Assembly (NCBI GenBank): GCA_030141605.1
Contig: JAQGDQ010000330.1
Span: forward strand, 1-64,000
Reading direction: 5' to 3'
Length of the DNA stretch: 64,000 nucleotides
DNA from: Tubiluchus corallicola
Lineage: Eukaryota > Priapulida > Priapulimorpha > Priapulimorphida > Tubiluchidae
Under the pieces are notes generated by a model. That model had not been told where the DNA came from and searched no databases. It saw nothing but the letters and a program-made list of their open reading frames with translations. This document shows positions 13,001 through 23,100 of the stretch, one piece after another. Both the position numbers and the translations under genes were made by a program. How positions within the stretch are numbered: the first letter of the stretch is position 1; each line of letters opens with the position of its first letter.

Positions 13001-14772
13001 AGTTTAATTTGTGCAAGAAAAAATAAAATTTTCCGCTTCAGTTTTTTAGACATTTGAGAGTTTAAATTATTATCTAGCTTTAGTTACTGTTTCCTTTAAC
13101 TAGTCATCTCCCATTTATTACCTCTGAATCGCACTACCACTCTGGCATCGATTACTGTACCTTGGGACCAAAAACTGATGCAAAAGCCGCGACGCAGAAG
13201 CAAGAGATGATCACTACTTTTTGTGATTTTTGCAGCTTTCACGTTTGCGTAACTCAGTTTTGGACACAAAAGGGCGTAGCGAACAAGTTCCTCTCTGATG
13301 CTCGTGAATGTGTGACTGAGATATGGAAAGATCTTGAAAAGAAGCCTACTGGCATGGTGAGTGTTACAGAAATGAGATCATAGTCAAATTTTTAATAAGT
13401 CTTTTCATAGCTTCGTTGTGGCTACGCGCAGTTGCTGTAGGGCAAAAGTTAAGTATACCACAGCAATGCGTCACATGACATGTGGGTAAAGCAAAGCCAT
13501 TTGCCACGTTAGTTGTTTTACGTGGACTTTACTTAATTATGTATTAGCATGTGCATAGAATGATTTACTAGCAGGATCTTATTTGGGAACAAGAAAAACG
13601 AACTAGGCAAGGCTTTAGCTAGTTGTTATACTGCTACTATTACAATAGCATGGGCTGCGAGGCGTTGGCAAGTGCACACAAATGCGTTGCCTGGTACACT
13701 TAACCTTTGACCTTTTCACGATCACCATCAATCGCTGGAACAGTGAAAAAGCTTATTGATCTGACATGTTATAACTTGTACGCTCTTTAATTCAGCTAAT
13801 ACGGATGGATGGACGGATGGTTCATAAAGTCCAAACAGTAAAGACTGGGTGGCTATTTTGTTTGCGAGTGCTGATTTTGTGGGATGTCTGCAGTCTGCGT
13901 TTTCCCGAAAATCATAATAATTCAAAAAGCAGTTCAGCAGGTATTTGAAAAGAGAAATAAAGTGTTCCAAAAGATACCTTGAGTAGTATGTAAAATCCTT
14001 CCCAATGTTTGATAACTGTGGTGTAGTTGCAGGTATCCTTTGAGTTGCTTTGACCCACGGGTCACCAAAGACATTTTTTATTACATGATTAGTTTTTCTC
14101 TGCCTGCTGCTTAATTATTATTGGAAACACCATAATTGATGAACATGAGCGACATGATGTCTCATAATAAGCAACTGTGCAGCAGTAAATGCTGTATGAT
14201 GACGTCATATTGCACGTTCACACTGGCGAATTTTCTGTCCCTAGTTTTCTGTCTGGCAACAAACGCGCAAGTGTGAACTGCTTGTTAGTTACTGCAGGAA
14301 AAAAACTGCAAACTCTCCGACAGTTACGGCGAGTTGATTTCCTATCTAGTGTGAACGCCTCGGCGAGTTACTTTCGATACTTCTCGCAGTGAATAGAGAA
14401 GTGTGCGTCAACTCGCTCTTACTGCCGGAGAGTAACTCTCAAGCATACGAGTTTTGTTCTCTAGTCTGAACACGCTTGCAAGTTACTTGGAGGGTTTACT
14501 TGGCAAGAAAGTTTGAACGCGCCGTTATACGTATTGTATGCATCTCATTTTTGTCTATTGTTCCAATTTTTATGCCTATTTTTGGCAATTGACAGGGTGC
14601 TATTTACAACATGTCACAACTACTACCGGACCGGTCTTTAATCAAAGAGATGACAACAGGCTACTTGGAGCTGTGCTATACGACAGCAAATGATCAAATA
14701 TCTGATGAACGCGATCATAGAGATGGCAACACTAGGAGACAAATACGTCATCGTACACGTGGCAGTTCATAG
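3277..14772 (+). CDS. SGPL1: Sphingosine-1-phosphate lyase, copy A (13 exons, N-terminal anchor exon not found)
   Basis: This PLP-dependent enzyme cleaves S1P to a long-chain aldehyde and phosphoethanolamine, the last step of sphingolipid breakdown, normally in the ER membrane. The exons, joined in frame, are 3277-3455, 3661-3780, 4490-4606, 5178-5266, 6517-6553, 7223-7330, 8277-8339, 9066-9212, 10276-10396, 11224-11341, 11899-12045, 13236-13356 and 14596-14772. They give about 512 residues that align colinearly with animal SGPL1 from just after its membrane anchor to the end. Key sites are VTSGGTES (PLP-phosphate region), TTAH (cofactor-stacking His), HVDACLGGF (PLP-binding Asp) and SADTHK (Schiff-base Lys). 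The first exon opens with two bases of a split codon, so an upstream exon with the transmembrane segment is expected but was not recognised. The motif after IY reads QSFTLAGRGSGG where copy B and the family have ASPTLAGSRxGG, so this copy may be diverged in activity. Confidence 0.93.
3661..3780 (+). CDS. SGPL1: S1P lyase A, exon 2
   Basis: ttttttcag|GAAGAA to CCAAG|gtcagt; 40 codons, phase 0 at both ends. It includes [13 protein letters not shown], matching the family's GRxSGxxYxG stretch. Confidence 0.88.
3778..3836 (+). promoter_or_regulatory. Cluster of AGGTCA half-sites overlapping the exon 2 donor
   Basis: AAGGTCA occurs at the exon 2 donor itself and three more times in the next 55 bases, including the tandem AAGGTCAAGGTCA, plus one GGCCA variant. 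TCAAGGTCA is the extended half-site bound by monomeric nuclear receptors (ERR/SF-1 type), which animals have. Similar motifs recur at about 5640-5665 and 6359-6372. It may equally be short local duplication of the donor sequence. Confidence 0.3.
4108..4460 (+). repeat. Dispersed repeat family R2, copy 2
   Basis: Matches 27825-28165 along its length: GGCAAGTTTTAAGAT, GAACGTGTGTAGTT, TGCCCGTCTAACTAGCGAA and TGTTTTGCTTTAATG appear in the same order. It lies in intron 2 of copy A. Confidence 0.7.
4490..4606 (+). CDS. SGPL1: S1P lyase A, exon 3
   Basis: attgcag|GTCTAT to GGAACC|gtgagt; 39 codons, phase 0. It encodes [19 protein letters not shown] through [11 protein letters not shown], matching the family's NPLHPDxFPxxRKxE and FNGGPDSCG signatures. 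Confidence 0.92.
4890..4985 (-). repeat. tRNA-like sequence, probable SINE head
   Basis: The minus strand carries a B-box-like GAGTTCGATAC near 4928-4940 and an upstream TAGTCTAGTGATAACGC resembling an A box, spaced about as in a tRNA. This is the layout of a tRNA-derived SINE (Pol III promoter). Another GAGTTCGATAC is on the plus strand near 5335. A proper cloverleaf was not recognised, so it is not called a functional tRNA. Confidence 0.5.
5178..5266 (+). CDS. SGPL1: S1P lyase A, exon 4
   Basis: tgtttcag|GTGACC to GAAAT|gtgagt; 29 codons plus two bases. It begins VTSGGTES, the glycine-rich segment that holds the PLP phosphate, and ends GIKKPE before the split Ile codon. Confidence 0.93.
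5408..5564. repeat. Trinucleotide array (ATT)n(TTG)n(CTA)n
   Basis: Three successive trinucleotide blocks in intron 4 of copy A. The open frame through them (poly Tyr/Cys) is not a gene. Confidence 0.95.
5930..6290. repeat. Pentanucleotide array (TCTAG)n/(TCTAA)n, 360 bp
   Basis: About 70 uninterrupted five-base units: a short TCTAA/TCCAA lead, a homogeneous TCTAG block (about 5968-6104) and then a homogeneous TCTAA block to 6286. The clean block switch shows stepwise expansion of variant units. Intron 4 of copy A. Confidence 0.97.
6517..6553 (+). CDS. SGPL1: S1P lyase A, exon 5 (micro-exon)
   Basis: gtttcag|AATTGCC to GATAAG|gtaacg; 37 bases. It completes the split Ile codon, then encodes [12 protein letters not shown]. 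The His of TTAH corresponds to the family's SAHAAF histidine that stacks on the PLP ring. The copy B counterpart at 62022-62058 has the same length. Confidence 0.92.
6703..7052. repeat. (CT)n - (ATCC)n - (CT)n microsatellite
   Basis: CT blocks flank about 20 units of ATCC (about 6849-6930) in intron 5 of copy A. Open frames on both strands (Ser/Leu, His-Pro-Ser-Ile, Met-Asp-Gly-Trp) are repeat artefacts. Confidence 0.95.
7223..7330 (+). CDS. SGPL1: S1P lyase A, exon 6
   Basis: atgttttag|GCCGCA to TGTATG|gtaagt; 36 codons, phase 0. It starts [15 protein letters not shown] and ends NSNTCM. The last nine exon bases and first nine intron bases form the unit of the downstream minisatellite. Confidence 0.92.
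7322..8155 (+). repeat. 18-bp minisatellite made from the exon 6 donor junction (copy A)
   Basis: The unit is ACTTGTATG (exon tail) plus GTAAGTCAC (donor), repeated about 27 times to about 7816 and then as degenerate copies to about 8155. It fills most of intron 6. In most copies the donor reads GTAAAT instead of GTAAGT, losing the +5 G that pairs with U1. A few keep GTAAGT (near 7439, 7796, 7830, 7866, 8105 and 8123). Confidence 0.93.
8277..8339 (+). CDS. SGPL1: S1P lyase A, exon 7
   Basis: ttttcag|TTAGTT to GGACAG|gtaaga; 21 codons, phase 0: [21 protein letters not shown] minus its last residue is the family's (V/C)GSxPxFPHGxxDPIxE segment. Copy B counterpart: 59492-59554. Confidence 0.92.
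8340..9065. other. Intron 7 of copy A, no feature recognised
   Basis: AT-rich non-coding sequence with GT-AG ends. No repeat array, inverted repeat or exon-like segment was recognised. Confidence 0.6.
9066..9212 (+). CDS. SGPL1: S1P lyase A, exon 8 (PLP lysine)
   Basis: ttttaag|TTGGGA to CACAAG|gtgact; 49 codons, phase 0. It contains HVDACLGGF (PLP-binding Asp) and ends SISADTHK, where the Lys forms the Schiff base. The protein sequence is identical to copy B exon 8; the 147 bases differ at only 8 positions, all synonymous. Confidence 0.95.
9213..10275. other. Intron 8 of copy A, no feature recognised
   Basis: About 1.06 kb of AT-rich sequence with a short (AAT)n near 9460. No gene or element was recognised. 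Confidence 0.6.
10276..10396 (+). CDS. SGPL1: S1P lyase A, exon 9
   Basis: atttcag|TATGGC to TTGCAG|gtttct; 40 codons plus one base. It opens YGYAPKGSS directly after the catalytic Lys. Against copy [13 protein letters not shown] replaces [12 protein letters not shown], and IYQSFTLAG replaces IYASPTLAG. The donor gtttct is weak compared with B's gtaatc. Confidence 0.9.
10457..10767. repeat. Graded pentanucleotide array
   Basis: About 60 five-base units in which the unit drifts in blocks: TTGTA, TTGTG, TTGCG, TGGCG, then ATCGT, ATTGC and ATTGT. Each block differs from the last by one base or a phase change. It lies about 60 bases after the weak exon 9 donor in intron 9. All six-frame ORFs here are artefacts. 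Confidence 0.95.
11224..11341 (+). CDS. SGPL1: S1P lyase A, exon 10
   Basis: atttctag|GTAGAG to GCCGG|gtaacg; completes a split Gly, then encodes [20 protein letters not shown] through TARYIEA. The family's SRPGG becomes RGSGG. In copy B the intron after this exon holds the GPCR array; here it is only 557 bp. Confidence 0.92.
11490..11800. repeat. 61-bp tandem repeat, about five copies
   Basis: The TCTTCAGTAGCAC block recurs at 11551, 11612, 11673 and 11734 with a 61-base period, with degraded copies at both ends. It contains CATGTCTCTAG and TTGACAGTAGG. It lies in intron 10 of copy A and does not match the neighbouring exons. Confidence 0.92.
11899..12045 (+). CDS. SGPL1: S1P lyase A, exon 11
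   Basis: gtttcag|TTTAAG to CCAGG|gtgagt. It encodes [20 protein letters not shown] through [18 protein letters not shown] and HIQYPP, matching FxIYRLSxxMxxKGWNLN of the family. Confidence 0.93.
13236..13356 (+). CDS. SGPL1: S1P lyase A, exon 12
   Basis: ttttgcag|CTTTCA to GGCATG|gtgagt; completes a split Gly, then [18 protein letters not shown] and the C-terminal helix. It shares about 67% of residues with copy B exon 12, much less than exon 8. Confidence 0.92.
13388..13760. mobile_element. MITE, family M1, copy 1
   Basis: About 370 bp bounded by inverted ends AATAAGTCTTTTCA and TGAAAAAGCTTATT. It is similar over its length to 52809-53190 and 24786-25170; shared blocks are ACGTGGACTTTACTTAATTA, a CTAGCAGGATCTT-like block and GGCTGCGAGGC. 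No ORF. Intron 12 of copy A. Confidence 0.75.
14596..14772 (+). CDS. SGPL1: S1P lyase A, exon 13 (terminal)
   Basis: attgacag|GGTGCT to TAG at 14770-14772; 58 codons. It starts [16 protein letters not shown], matching the family's GAIYGMAQ segment. Copy A then has a longer, Arg-rich tail ([12 protein letters not shown]) than copy B, which ends DGNTLNQ. Confidence 0.92.
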   Translation, partial: GAIYNMSQLLPDRSLIKEMTTGYLELCYTTANDQISDERDHRDGNTRRQIRHRTRGSS

Positions 14773-17561
14773 TTGTAGTTTCTGTGTGTTGTATACATGG
14801 CAACGCTGGAAAGAACTCTTCAGTGATGCCATCATGTCAAAAAATACAAATTTCAATTTCTTAAAGTGAACTACTCTCCTTTACGATTAGGCTTATATGC
14901 TTAATAGTTTAAAGGCAGTGCTCATGATAAAAAAACTTGTCGCTTGGTCCGTAGTTACTAGATTAGGTTGGCAGATTTAAATGCAGTGGATGCGCAAAGA
15001 GAGATTAATGTTTTTAACCTGCATATTGACCAGTGCTTCGAAAGTATGTCGCTCAAGGGTTGTTTTTGTCTAACAATCGAATGCAGTATTGCACAACATG
15101 GTGTTCATTGTTTGTCTCACTGAAAGTGCAAAATTTTGTGAAAATTGATGACGATGAATCTTTTGTTTTAGAATTCATATTTTGTAAAGGGACCTCTATC
15201 TGCAGGCAAAGTATCGGCCGGGAATGAGCGTAACATTTCATATATTTTCACTTATAGATGTATAAACGCTTAGTGACTGTGTCATAGACTAGACCCAGAA
15301 AAGGTACAGAAAGCCGTCTAAAATGCAGATATTAACATTGTATGCGGTTATGAAGCCAGATATCAAGAAAAATAAAAATGTAAGAACAAACCCCTCACTC
15401 TGGGCACGTTGTAACACAGCCTGAAGCAAGTTGAAACGGTGGTAGTTATATACAGTTATCTGGCAATTTTTTTCAATGAACCTAGATCTAGCACGTTTAA
15501 TTGTAGAAACAGGCCAATACAGAAATATAACATGGCAGTCATTCCAGAACAGTCAAATTTCATTGTACTGAAAAAATACTGTTCAAACTTTTAACACCAA
15601 AATTGCTGAACTAATATGAAGCAATAAATTCTAAATCTGATAAACAAAATAATGTTAATCAAAATTTAATGGCAGCTGTTGATAAATGATGGATAGGTAA
15701 TTGGAATCGTTAGACTGGCAATTGTGGCATGTATAATATTTAGTTAGATGGTTATGTTAAAAAATTACTACAGCTAGCCCCAAGAGGACTTTTGTACTGA
15801 TAAAACATAAGTTAAAAAATATTTCAGTGTTTTAAAAAATTGTTATAGCATAGCATAGTTGTTTGTCAGTACTTTCTTATTTACTACTTAACACAATTTG
15901 AAAATAGCATACATTAGTAGATCGGATATTCCAAAAAAGCAAGAAATTTACTTTCAACTGTTGAAACTCTTTCACGCTCAGTTCTCCGTTGTACTAAACT
16001 CGTCATTGCTGACATGTATGTAGTACAAAGGTTACCCAAAATTAATTGTTACCTACTCTTCCCATGAACCATTGAACGACGATAACGGATACATAAAGGC
16101 TGTTTCAACGTACCCATCTCCCCGACATTGCATACTGAAATATAATTCATCTTATGTGCTCTCATTCTTATATAGAATACGATTTTAAAGATATTAAATT
16201 TGGCAAACTATCAATCTCTTTTGCTACAATATGGACTTAGACTACAGTAACTATTACATTATTGGGTTATACACTGTACTTAACGTAAGATTTAGACTGG
16301 AAGTGCAAACCATATCTCAGATGCATACATACACACATACATACGTACATACACAGACACACATGTCTTTAAATTTGTTTAAGCTGGGTTTGATTTTACC
16401 TAAAATGATTTTAGATTTTGTTTTAGCATTGGTTCAGGCCTCTATTGTGTTAAATTTATTAATATATAGAACTGGTATTCAATTTTTGGGTAAATAATAA
16501 TAAACAATATTTTATACTGCATTTTGAAATTTTCATTCTCATTTTCATAACCTATTCTATTCTGTATCTTATGAATCTATTCTAAAAGATGGTTTCGCGA
16601 ATCGGTTAAATATTCGTGAGGAACGCAGGGAACAACAACTTTCTTCTTCTTTTCTTGGTGCGGATCTATTTGGCGGGAGGCGGAAGCGTAGGGGACTACT
16701 TTTAGCAGACGGAAAGAAAAACCGCTTATGTGTTAAATTTTGTAGTTTAGTAAATTGTATATTTATAAGTTTTAATAAAAGCGCTTTGAGTTTTTAGTAA
16801 TCCTTGTGTCAGAATCGCTTGTCTCGCCTGCCTGCGTTTATTATAAATTGCAGGTCATCTTGTCTGAAGCAGGCTCTTAATCGGATATTAGAGGGGGAAC
16901 GCCCATTTCTCCCTCGCAAAGGTAATTTTTTGTCAAATTAATTATCATGTATGAACGATAGAGGTGTTACTCGTAAAAGATAGACGGCATTTTCTAGTCT
17001 AGTCTATCCTATCCTACACTATACGATATGAAAACAGTAACTTGGTTCAGTTTTGTGCGTATTTGTTAATTTTTGTTAATAAAACGAACATGTATTGCAA
17101 TAGTTAAAATGTGTAAACGTAAGCCACTGTGAGATATAATTAAACGAGTTTCGCCAAACTTACAATGAAAGCAAGCCTAAATTTAAGCTACGATACCATT
17201 TTGATCCATTATATGGTTGAAATGTTAATAAAGTATTCAAATATGCAAATTGGTTCACTAAATACGCAAAACTAAAATTAGTGTATCTAGTACAGAATAT
17301 TATGGAAACAAGAACATCTAAAAGCACAAGAACTAAATTCTTTCTATTAGAATTCGCACCATCAGCAGTAAATTTCAGTAAATCTCCAATATTGATTCTC
17401 TACTTCACTGTACAACCGTGTTAATCTCCTTGTTATTTCCATAAGTTATTGTAGTATGTAAAATCACATAAATTCATTGTATGTATTATGCTATAATGAC
17501 AATAAATTACTTACTTGCAAAAGTGTGACACCCTATTATATCAAATAAGTTACAGTAGGCC

Positions 17562-18125
17562 CAGGGACGTAGCCAGGTTCTAAAGTTAGGGGGAGCAAGC
17601 ACATAAAAAAGGCGCCGTGACTCGTACCAAACAATTTGTAATGCATTGATTATACATTTTAATTTTGTGTTTAAAATCAAAGCGCGAATAAGATTCGGTT
17701 TTAAAGAAAGTACATCATTGTTATTTTGTATTTAAAATTAAAACACAATAAAAAATTTTACTGTAAACTCATAAATCCCAAAACATGAAAACATGTATCA
17801 TTTATTCATTCTAAAATGGAAACAAAATAAAGAAATTTGAAAAATGTATCATGAAGGCGGTACAAGACTCTCTATCGTCTAGGCTTCATTCTAGCAAAGT
17901 AATCTAAAACTTTATAATAATCCATCTATAGCCTATATAACACTAGAGACAGGTAGGTTAAATTTAATAAGAATGACTGCAGAAAATTCTTCAAAGGCTA
18001 TGCGATAAAAAAAGATTCAACTTTTATCGCACAAGTGAAATAGAGTTAAAAAATTTGTTGGAAAGACGCCAATTTTGAAAAATGTGGTCTGAGGAGCAGT
18101 TGCTTTCCTAATAGCTATGTCACTG
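17562..18125. mobile_element. Probable non-autonomous TIR element
   Basis: The left end CAGGGACGTAGCCA and the reverse complement of the right end, CAGTGACATAGCTA, match at most positions. Flanks look like an imperfect target duplication (ACAGTAGG / ACTGTAGG). CAG-starting ends with a GTAGC core are typical of hAT-like MITEs. The interior is AT-rich with no ORF. Confidence 0.5.
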
Positions 18126-18369
18126 ACTGTAGGCCTAAACCTCCTACTAGATCAAGTTCTGCTGTTATGATAATGAAATTAGGATACCATCAATATGATA
18201 AGCCATAAACTTTGTCTCCAATTGTTTACTAGGTGGCGCTTGAAAACCCTAAAATGATTTTTGACCCCTATAGTTGCATCGTTATCCAGAATATCTGAAA
18301 GTGAATCTGTACCATATTTGCAAAATGCAGAATGCAAAAGAGGCTGGAAGGACAATGCTCTTTATAAAG

Positions 18370-18455
18370 TTAGTTCATTATTATTGTTGTTGTCATTGTT
18401 GTTGCTGTTGTTATTACTATTATTATTATTATTGTTATTATTATTATTATAATTA
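18370..18455. repeat. (TTG)n/(ATT)n trinucleotide run
   Basis: Impure trinucleotide microsatellite; poly-Leu and poly-Tyr frames here are artefacts. Confidence 0.9.
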
Positions 18456-18599
18456 TTAACAAATCTGATTGATGTCAAGATATGTAAGATTTATATCATA
18501 GAAGACCAGCTCTTTAACAACTTCTGAATAAAAACTTAGTGTGCTTTTAAAACGTAGTAAAATCTGGCTAAGTAAAAGCCAGTATTTTTGTCAGTATAT

Positions 18600-19452
18600 A
18601 GTGCCACTATTAGACTAGTTAGTGTGTGGAGAAAAATAGTCTCTCAGACTAATTTTAAAGTATAGTTTTGGGGCTTTTCCTCTGTTTTTCAAAAATAGTC
18701 TGTGTTGGGCTGCGTTGTGATGCGCAAATCTTAAACATGTGAAACCGGATAGCGAAACTTCAGAATTGACAGAGGTTAGCAATGGGTGGTTTTTGTAGAC
18801 AAGTTTTCCTGGCGTAATGAGGAGCTTTCATCAGCACTTTGAGGGTTGAATGTCTCTTTGAGGTTTTTCCTTCACATGCGACGGATCGAATCTGCCGATC
18901 TGTTCATCATTTCTAAAATCAGACTTACGGAAAATAAAATGTAACATGAAGAAACTGGAACTCATACGAGACAATCACCGGCAAGATAGAGTCTGCTAGG
19001 GTGACAGTTGGTTGGGAGAAACAAGCAGCCTAGAAACAACTTTATCTTAAACCTGGCAGCTGACTCTGTAAATGCAGTAAATGCTTAGTGGAAAAGCAAT
19101 ATTATATGCACTGGCCTGGCGCTGGATGTGGAGAGGAAATGGAATAGAACTCAACTGTACCTGGTGTTACAGAAAATCACAGCAAAATGCCGAGAAGAGT
19201 TCAATAGCAAGCTGGTTGATGAAGAAACTTCTAGCTCCAAGATTGAGTCCGCTAAAAAACTTTCTTATTGAAAAGCAAAAGATTGTTCCTGACATCATGT
19301 GAATTTCATTGAACATAAACGTCATATTGGAATGAAGAAAATTCTATGAAATTAGTCTGTGTGGAAAATTAGTCTAACACAGACTAATTTTGATATTGCA
19401 CATTGAACAGTTGGTTTCAGAATTAGTCTCATTTAGACTAATGGCACTAAAC
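18600..19452. mobile_element. Probable TIR element with TAGTCT-rich ends
   Basis: The left end AGTGCCACTATTAGACTAG is matched by the reverse complement of the right end, AGTGCCATTAGTCTAAATG. Near the ends, ATTAGTCT and AGACTAAT recur as nested inverted repeats (18640-18655, 19355-19440). The interior shows no transposase; boundaries are approximate. Confidence 0.5.
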
Positions 19453-20003
19453 AGTGTAGCTTCGTATGCTTTCATCAGTAACAAACAGGGCTAGCCGAAG
19501 TTAAGTGAATGTGCATTTGTTGGCAAGTTGTCTTGCCATAAAAGTAATTTGAACAAAATTCAGGTTTGTAAACAAAATAGGCAAAAATGGTAATAAATTT
19601 TGCCAAATCTATTACTAATGATCAAAAGTAAGTAAAACACAAAATACACATTGAGTTTATTACATCATATGCGAAAATGCAATTTTATTTTTACATTATT
19701 TCTTTACTACATTAAAACAACAAGTGATGATCAAAATCAAAACAGATGCCTGTAATAAAATGGAGAAATAGATAATTTAGGAATTAACAGCAACTGTACA
19801 AGTGTTTACAGTTTAAAAGTGCTGGAATTAATAAAACTGTGCAAGTGTTTCATGTAAAATACACTGCCTGAGCATTCATCACAGCAAAAAAACTGGTTCA
19901 TGGTTTTCATTGTTGACAAGATTGGATGGCATCACCATGTCTCAGTGTTGCCACGTGTGACGTCACAGTTACATGGGTTGCTACGTGTGATCCCGCAAAG
20001 GGA

Positions 20004-20135
20004 TCACTGGTTGAGAGTGTTGCCATCAGCAACTGTCTCGTCCTTTGTTGAGTAACACAGCTCCAGGAAACCAGCAGCCATCTCATGGACTAGCGATCGG
20101 TCCGGAATTTGCTGTGACATGCCGTAGATGGCACC
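20004..20135 (-). CDS. SGPL1: S1P lyase B, exon 13 (terminal)
   Basis: ttaacag|GGTGCC to TGA at 20006-20004; 43 codons. [19 protein letters not shown] keeps the family's GAIYGM(A/S)Q. The C-terminus is shorter than copy A's. Confidence 0.92.
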   Translation of the reverse strand, partial: GAIYGMSQQIPDRSLVHEMAAGFLELCYSTKDETVADGNTLNQ

Positions 20136-23100
20136 CTGTTAAGAAAATCAAAATAAAAAAGTAAAAATGCAATTAAAAACTTCATTTTGCACAAAATAAG
20201 GAAACAGAATAGCAGAATAGCAAAGTGCTATTTCATGCAAAAATTTCAATACAGAGGCAGTAACACAATAATAGGACTAACTCTTTCCAGATTTGGAAGT
20301 CAGTCAAAGTCAGACCAGCCATTTAATTCATCAATTAATTCACCAAAACAATGATAATCGTAATATCAACATAATGATAGACAAGCCAATTAAGAAAGCA
20401 ATCCACCTATTACCAATAACAAATCAACTGAACAATCAAACATATAACTCACCAGTCAGTCAACCCAACCAACCAACAAGCCAACCATCTGAGCAGATAA
20501 CCAACTAAACACACTGAACACACACTCAGCTAGTCAGCTAACCAACAACTATCCAAATCACAACACACTCTACCAACTCATTAGCTCTATTATGCATTTT
20601 CGAGCACCAGAGAGTCATCTCTTAAATGCACATGGAATTCCACACTATATAGAAGCTTAAAGGTCACACGTAACATAAAAATAAGTTTTCTTTAATAAAG
20701 CCAGCCGTAACTTAAAATGTGACATAATTATATTTAATTTCATGGCTTCTTTCCTAATGAAATCGGGCCTTGAAGTTGCATTTTCCCCCAAAACATTTTG
20801 TTTGGTATCGCTCACCTGTGAAACTTCAGAAAATCGCAGGTTAAACAATTTCCTAGCAACGGCTTCCTTGGATACCGCATTGTTTCTGTGATGCTGAACT
20901 TGTAAACAATGCTACACAGTGAAATGTAACACGTGGTAACCAAACTCAAATGTTGGCGTAGGAAAGTAGTAAAGAGCTCCTGGTGTCATTTAAAGAGCAA
21001 AGGGAGCGAAATGAAGTTCCAGACTTTTTTTGCAAATGATACATTCACACCAGATTTCTTCTTATATAAACCACCAAGAAAAATTTAAAAGCATCAGAAA
21101 ATTTTAGTTGGGTATTTTCATTCTGTTTTTGTGTAAAACTGAAACTTCATTAAGTATGTCGTATTTGACCTTTAATTATCTCTGTCGTGCACTTTCCAGC
21201 ATCAGCGAGTCATCTCTCAAAATGTACACGAATAACTTACCACACCAGAAGCTTCCTTTTTAGGATCTTTCATTATCTCTGTTACACTTTCGAGCATCAG
21301 CAAGTCATTTCTCGAAATCTACATGAATAACTCACCACACCAGAATAGGACCTATCATTATCTCTGTTATACTTTCGAGCATTGGCGAGTCATTTCTTAA
21401 AATGTACATGAATAATTCACCACACCAGAATAGGATCTTTCATTATCTCTGTTATACTTTCGAGCATTGGCGAGTCATTTCTAAAAAAAGTACATGAATA
21501 ACTCACCACACCAAAATAGGATCTATCATTATCTCTGTTATACTTTCGAGCATTGGCGAGTCATTTCTTAAAATGTACATGAATAACTCACCACACCAGA
21601 ATAGGACCTTTCATTATCTCTGTTATACTTTCGAGCATTGGTGAGTCATTTCTTAAAATGTACATGAATAACTCACCACACCAGAATAGGACCTTTCATT
21701 ATCTCTGCTATACTTTTGAGCATTGGCGAGTCATTTCTTAAAATGTACATGAATAACTCACCACACCAGAATAGGACCTTTCATTATCTCTGTTATACTT
21801 TCGAGCATTGGTGAGTCATTTCTTAAAATGTACATGAATAACTCACCACACCAGAAGCTTCCTTTTTAGGATCTTTCATTATCTCTGCTACACATTCTCG
21901 AGCATCAGCGATAAATTTGTCTGCCACTCCCTGTTGTGTCCAAAGCTGCGTCACACAAATGTGAAAGCTGTGAAAAAAGACAAACACATTGATTTTCACA
22001 TTTTTTCACAGCGTTAAGTCACATTAACTTTGTTTACTGTCATTTTACAACCATCGAACGATGAATGACAGAATTTATACCGTTGCGGAAGTTACAACTT
22101 TCTTACTGTGAGTGAGTGTTTGGTTTTTTAATCTGAGACTTGAATTGGACAAAAAACTGCAGATGTCGTGAGTGTACATTTTTAGATAAGTCAACAAAAT
22201 TCAGCAGAAACAAGTGCAATAAATTAGCCAAGGCTTTAAAGAAAACGTTTTACCTGCACAAAGCTTAAAAAATTCATCTTGAAATTCGTATCACTTACAT
22301 AATATCTTACCGCATACAGAGCTTGTATTAGCAATAATACTGCATAAAACTAGTAATTTAAACTCCCGCGATGATTGTTAGGTGCAGCCATTTTAACAGT
22401 AGATCATTTGAAACAAGTTTAGATAACATTGTGTAGAACTTGAAACAAGTAATCAGAGTATTTGTAGTGCACACTTCACTAACTAAGCAAAAGTATAAAT
22501 GACTTTTTCTTGTGATTCTTGTCAGCAAGATTAAAATACATTTTTTGGTGAGTCAGTGGTGCACGCGGAGGTGAATCAGTGACATTTTTCCATTTGGTAT
22601 AAATATTTTAAATTACTAAGAATTTTCTTTTCTAGTTACATAAGTCTTTCAATCAGGCAAGTGTAATGCAAAGTAAAATAGCTTTGTGTGTAGTTTTTTT
22701 CCTTTAAAATTTTTCTTCCGTTTTTAATATTTTTCAAGGACTACGGGCCACTGCAAGCACATGTTAAAAGAATATTAGTTAGCTATACTTACCCAGTTGG
22801 GTACTGTAAAATGTTAAGGTTCCAACCTCTCTCTGACAGAGCATCGCTAAGTCGATAGATATTGAAAACATCTGATCCCACTGCTATTACGGTCACTTCC
22901 GGCTTGCCACGAATCACTAAACCATCTATAGCTCTCAGACTAAAATTGAAAAACAAATTACCGCTGCTGTAGTTTCTATTCTGAATTTAAGTAACTTGTG
23001 GCACTTTTAGTTATCACTTGTAGCATTTCAAGGAAGATTTAGATTTTAGAGCTAGAAAGAATTTTAGAAAGAAAATTCAGAAAGAGTTTTTAACTAACTA

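Larger units (their letters stand above)
14773..20003. other. Spacer between the convergent lyase genes
   Basis: About 5.2 kb with no convincing gene. AATAAA motifs on the plus strand (near 15623, 16497 and 16776) could end copy A transcripts. It holds two inverted-repeat elements (listed separately) and a short ACATAC run near 16325-16365. ORFs of 60-90 codons here show no family features. Confidence 0.6.

Noticed and set aside
19081-19302. 73-codon frame
   Set aside because: Lies inside an inverted-repeat element, short, no recognisable family.
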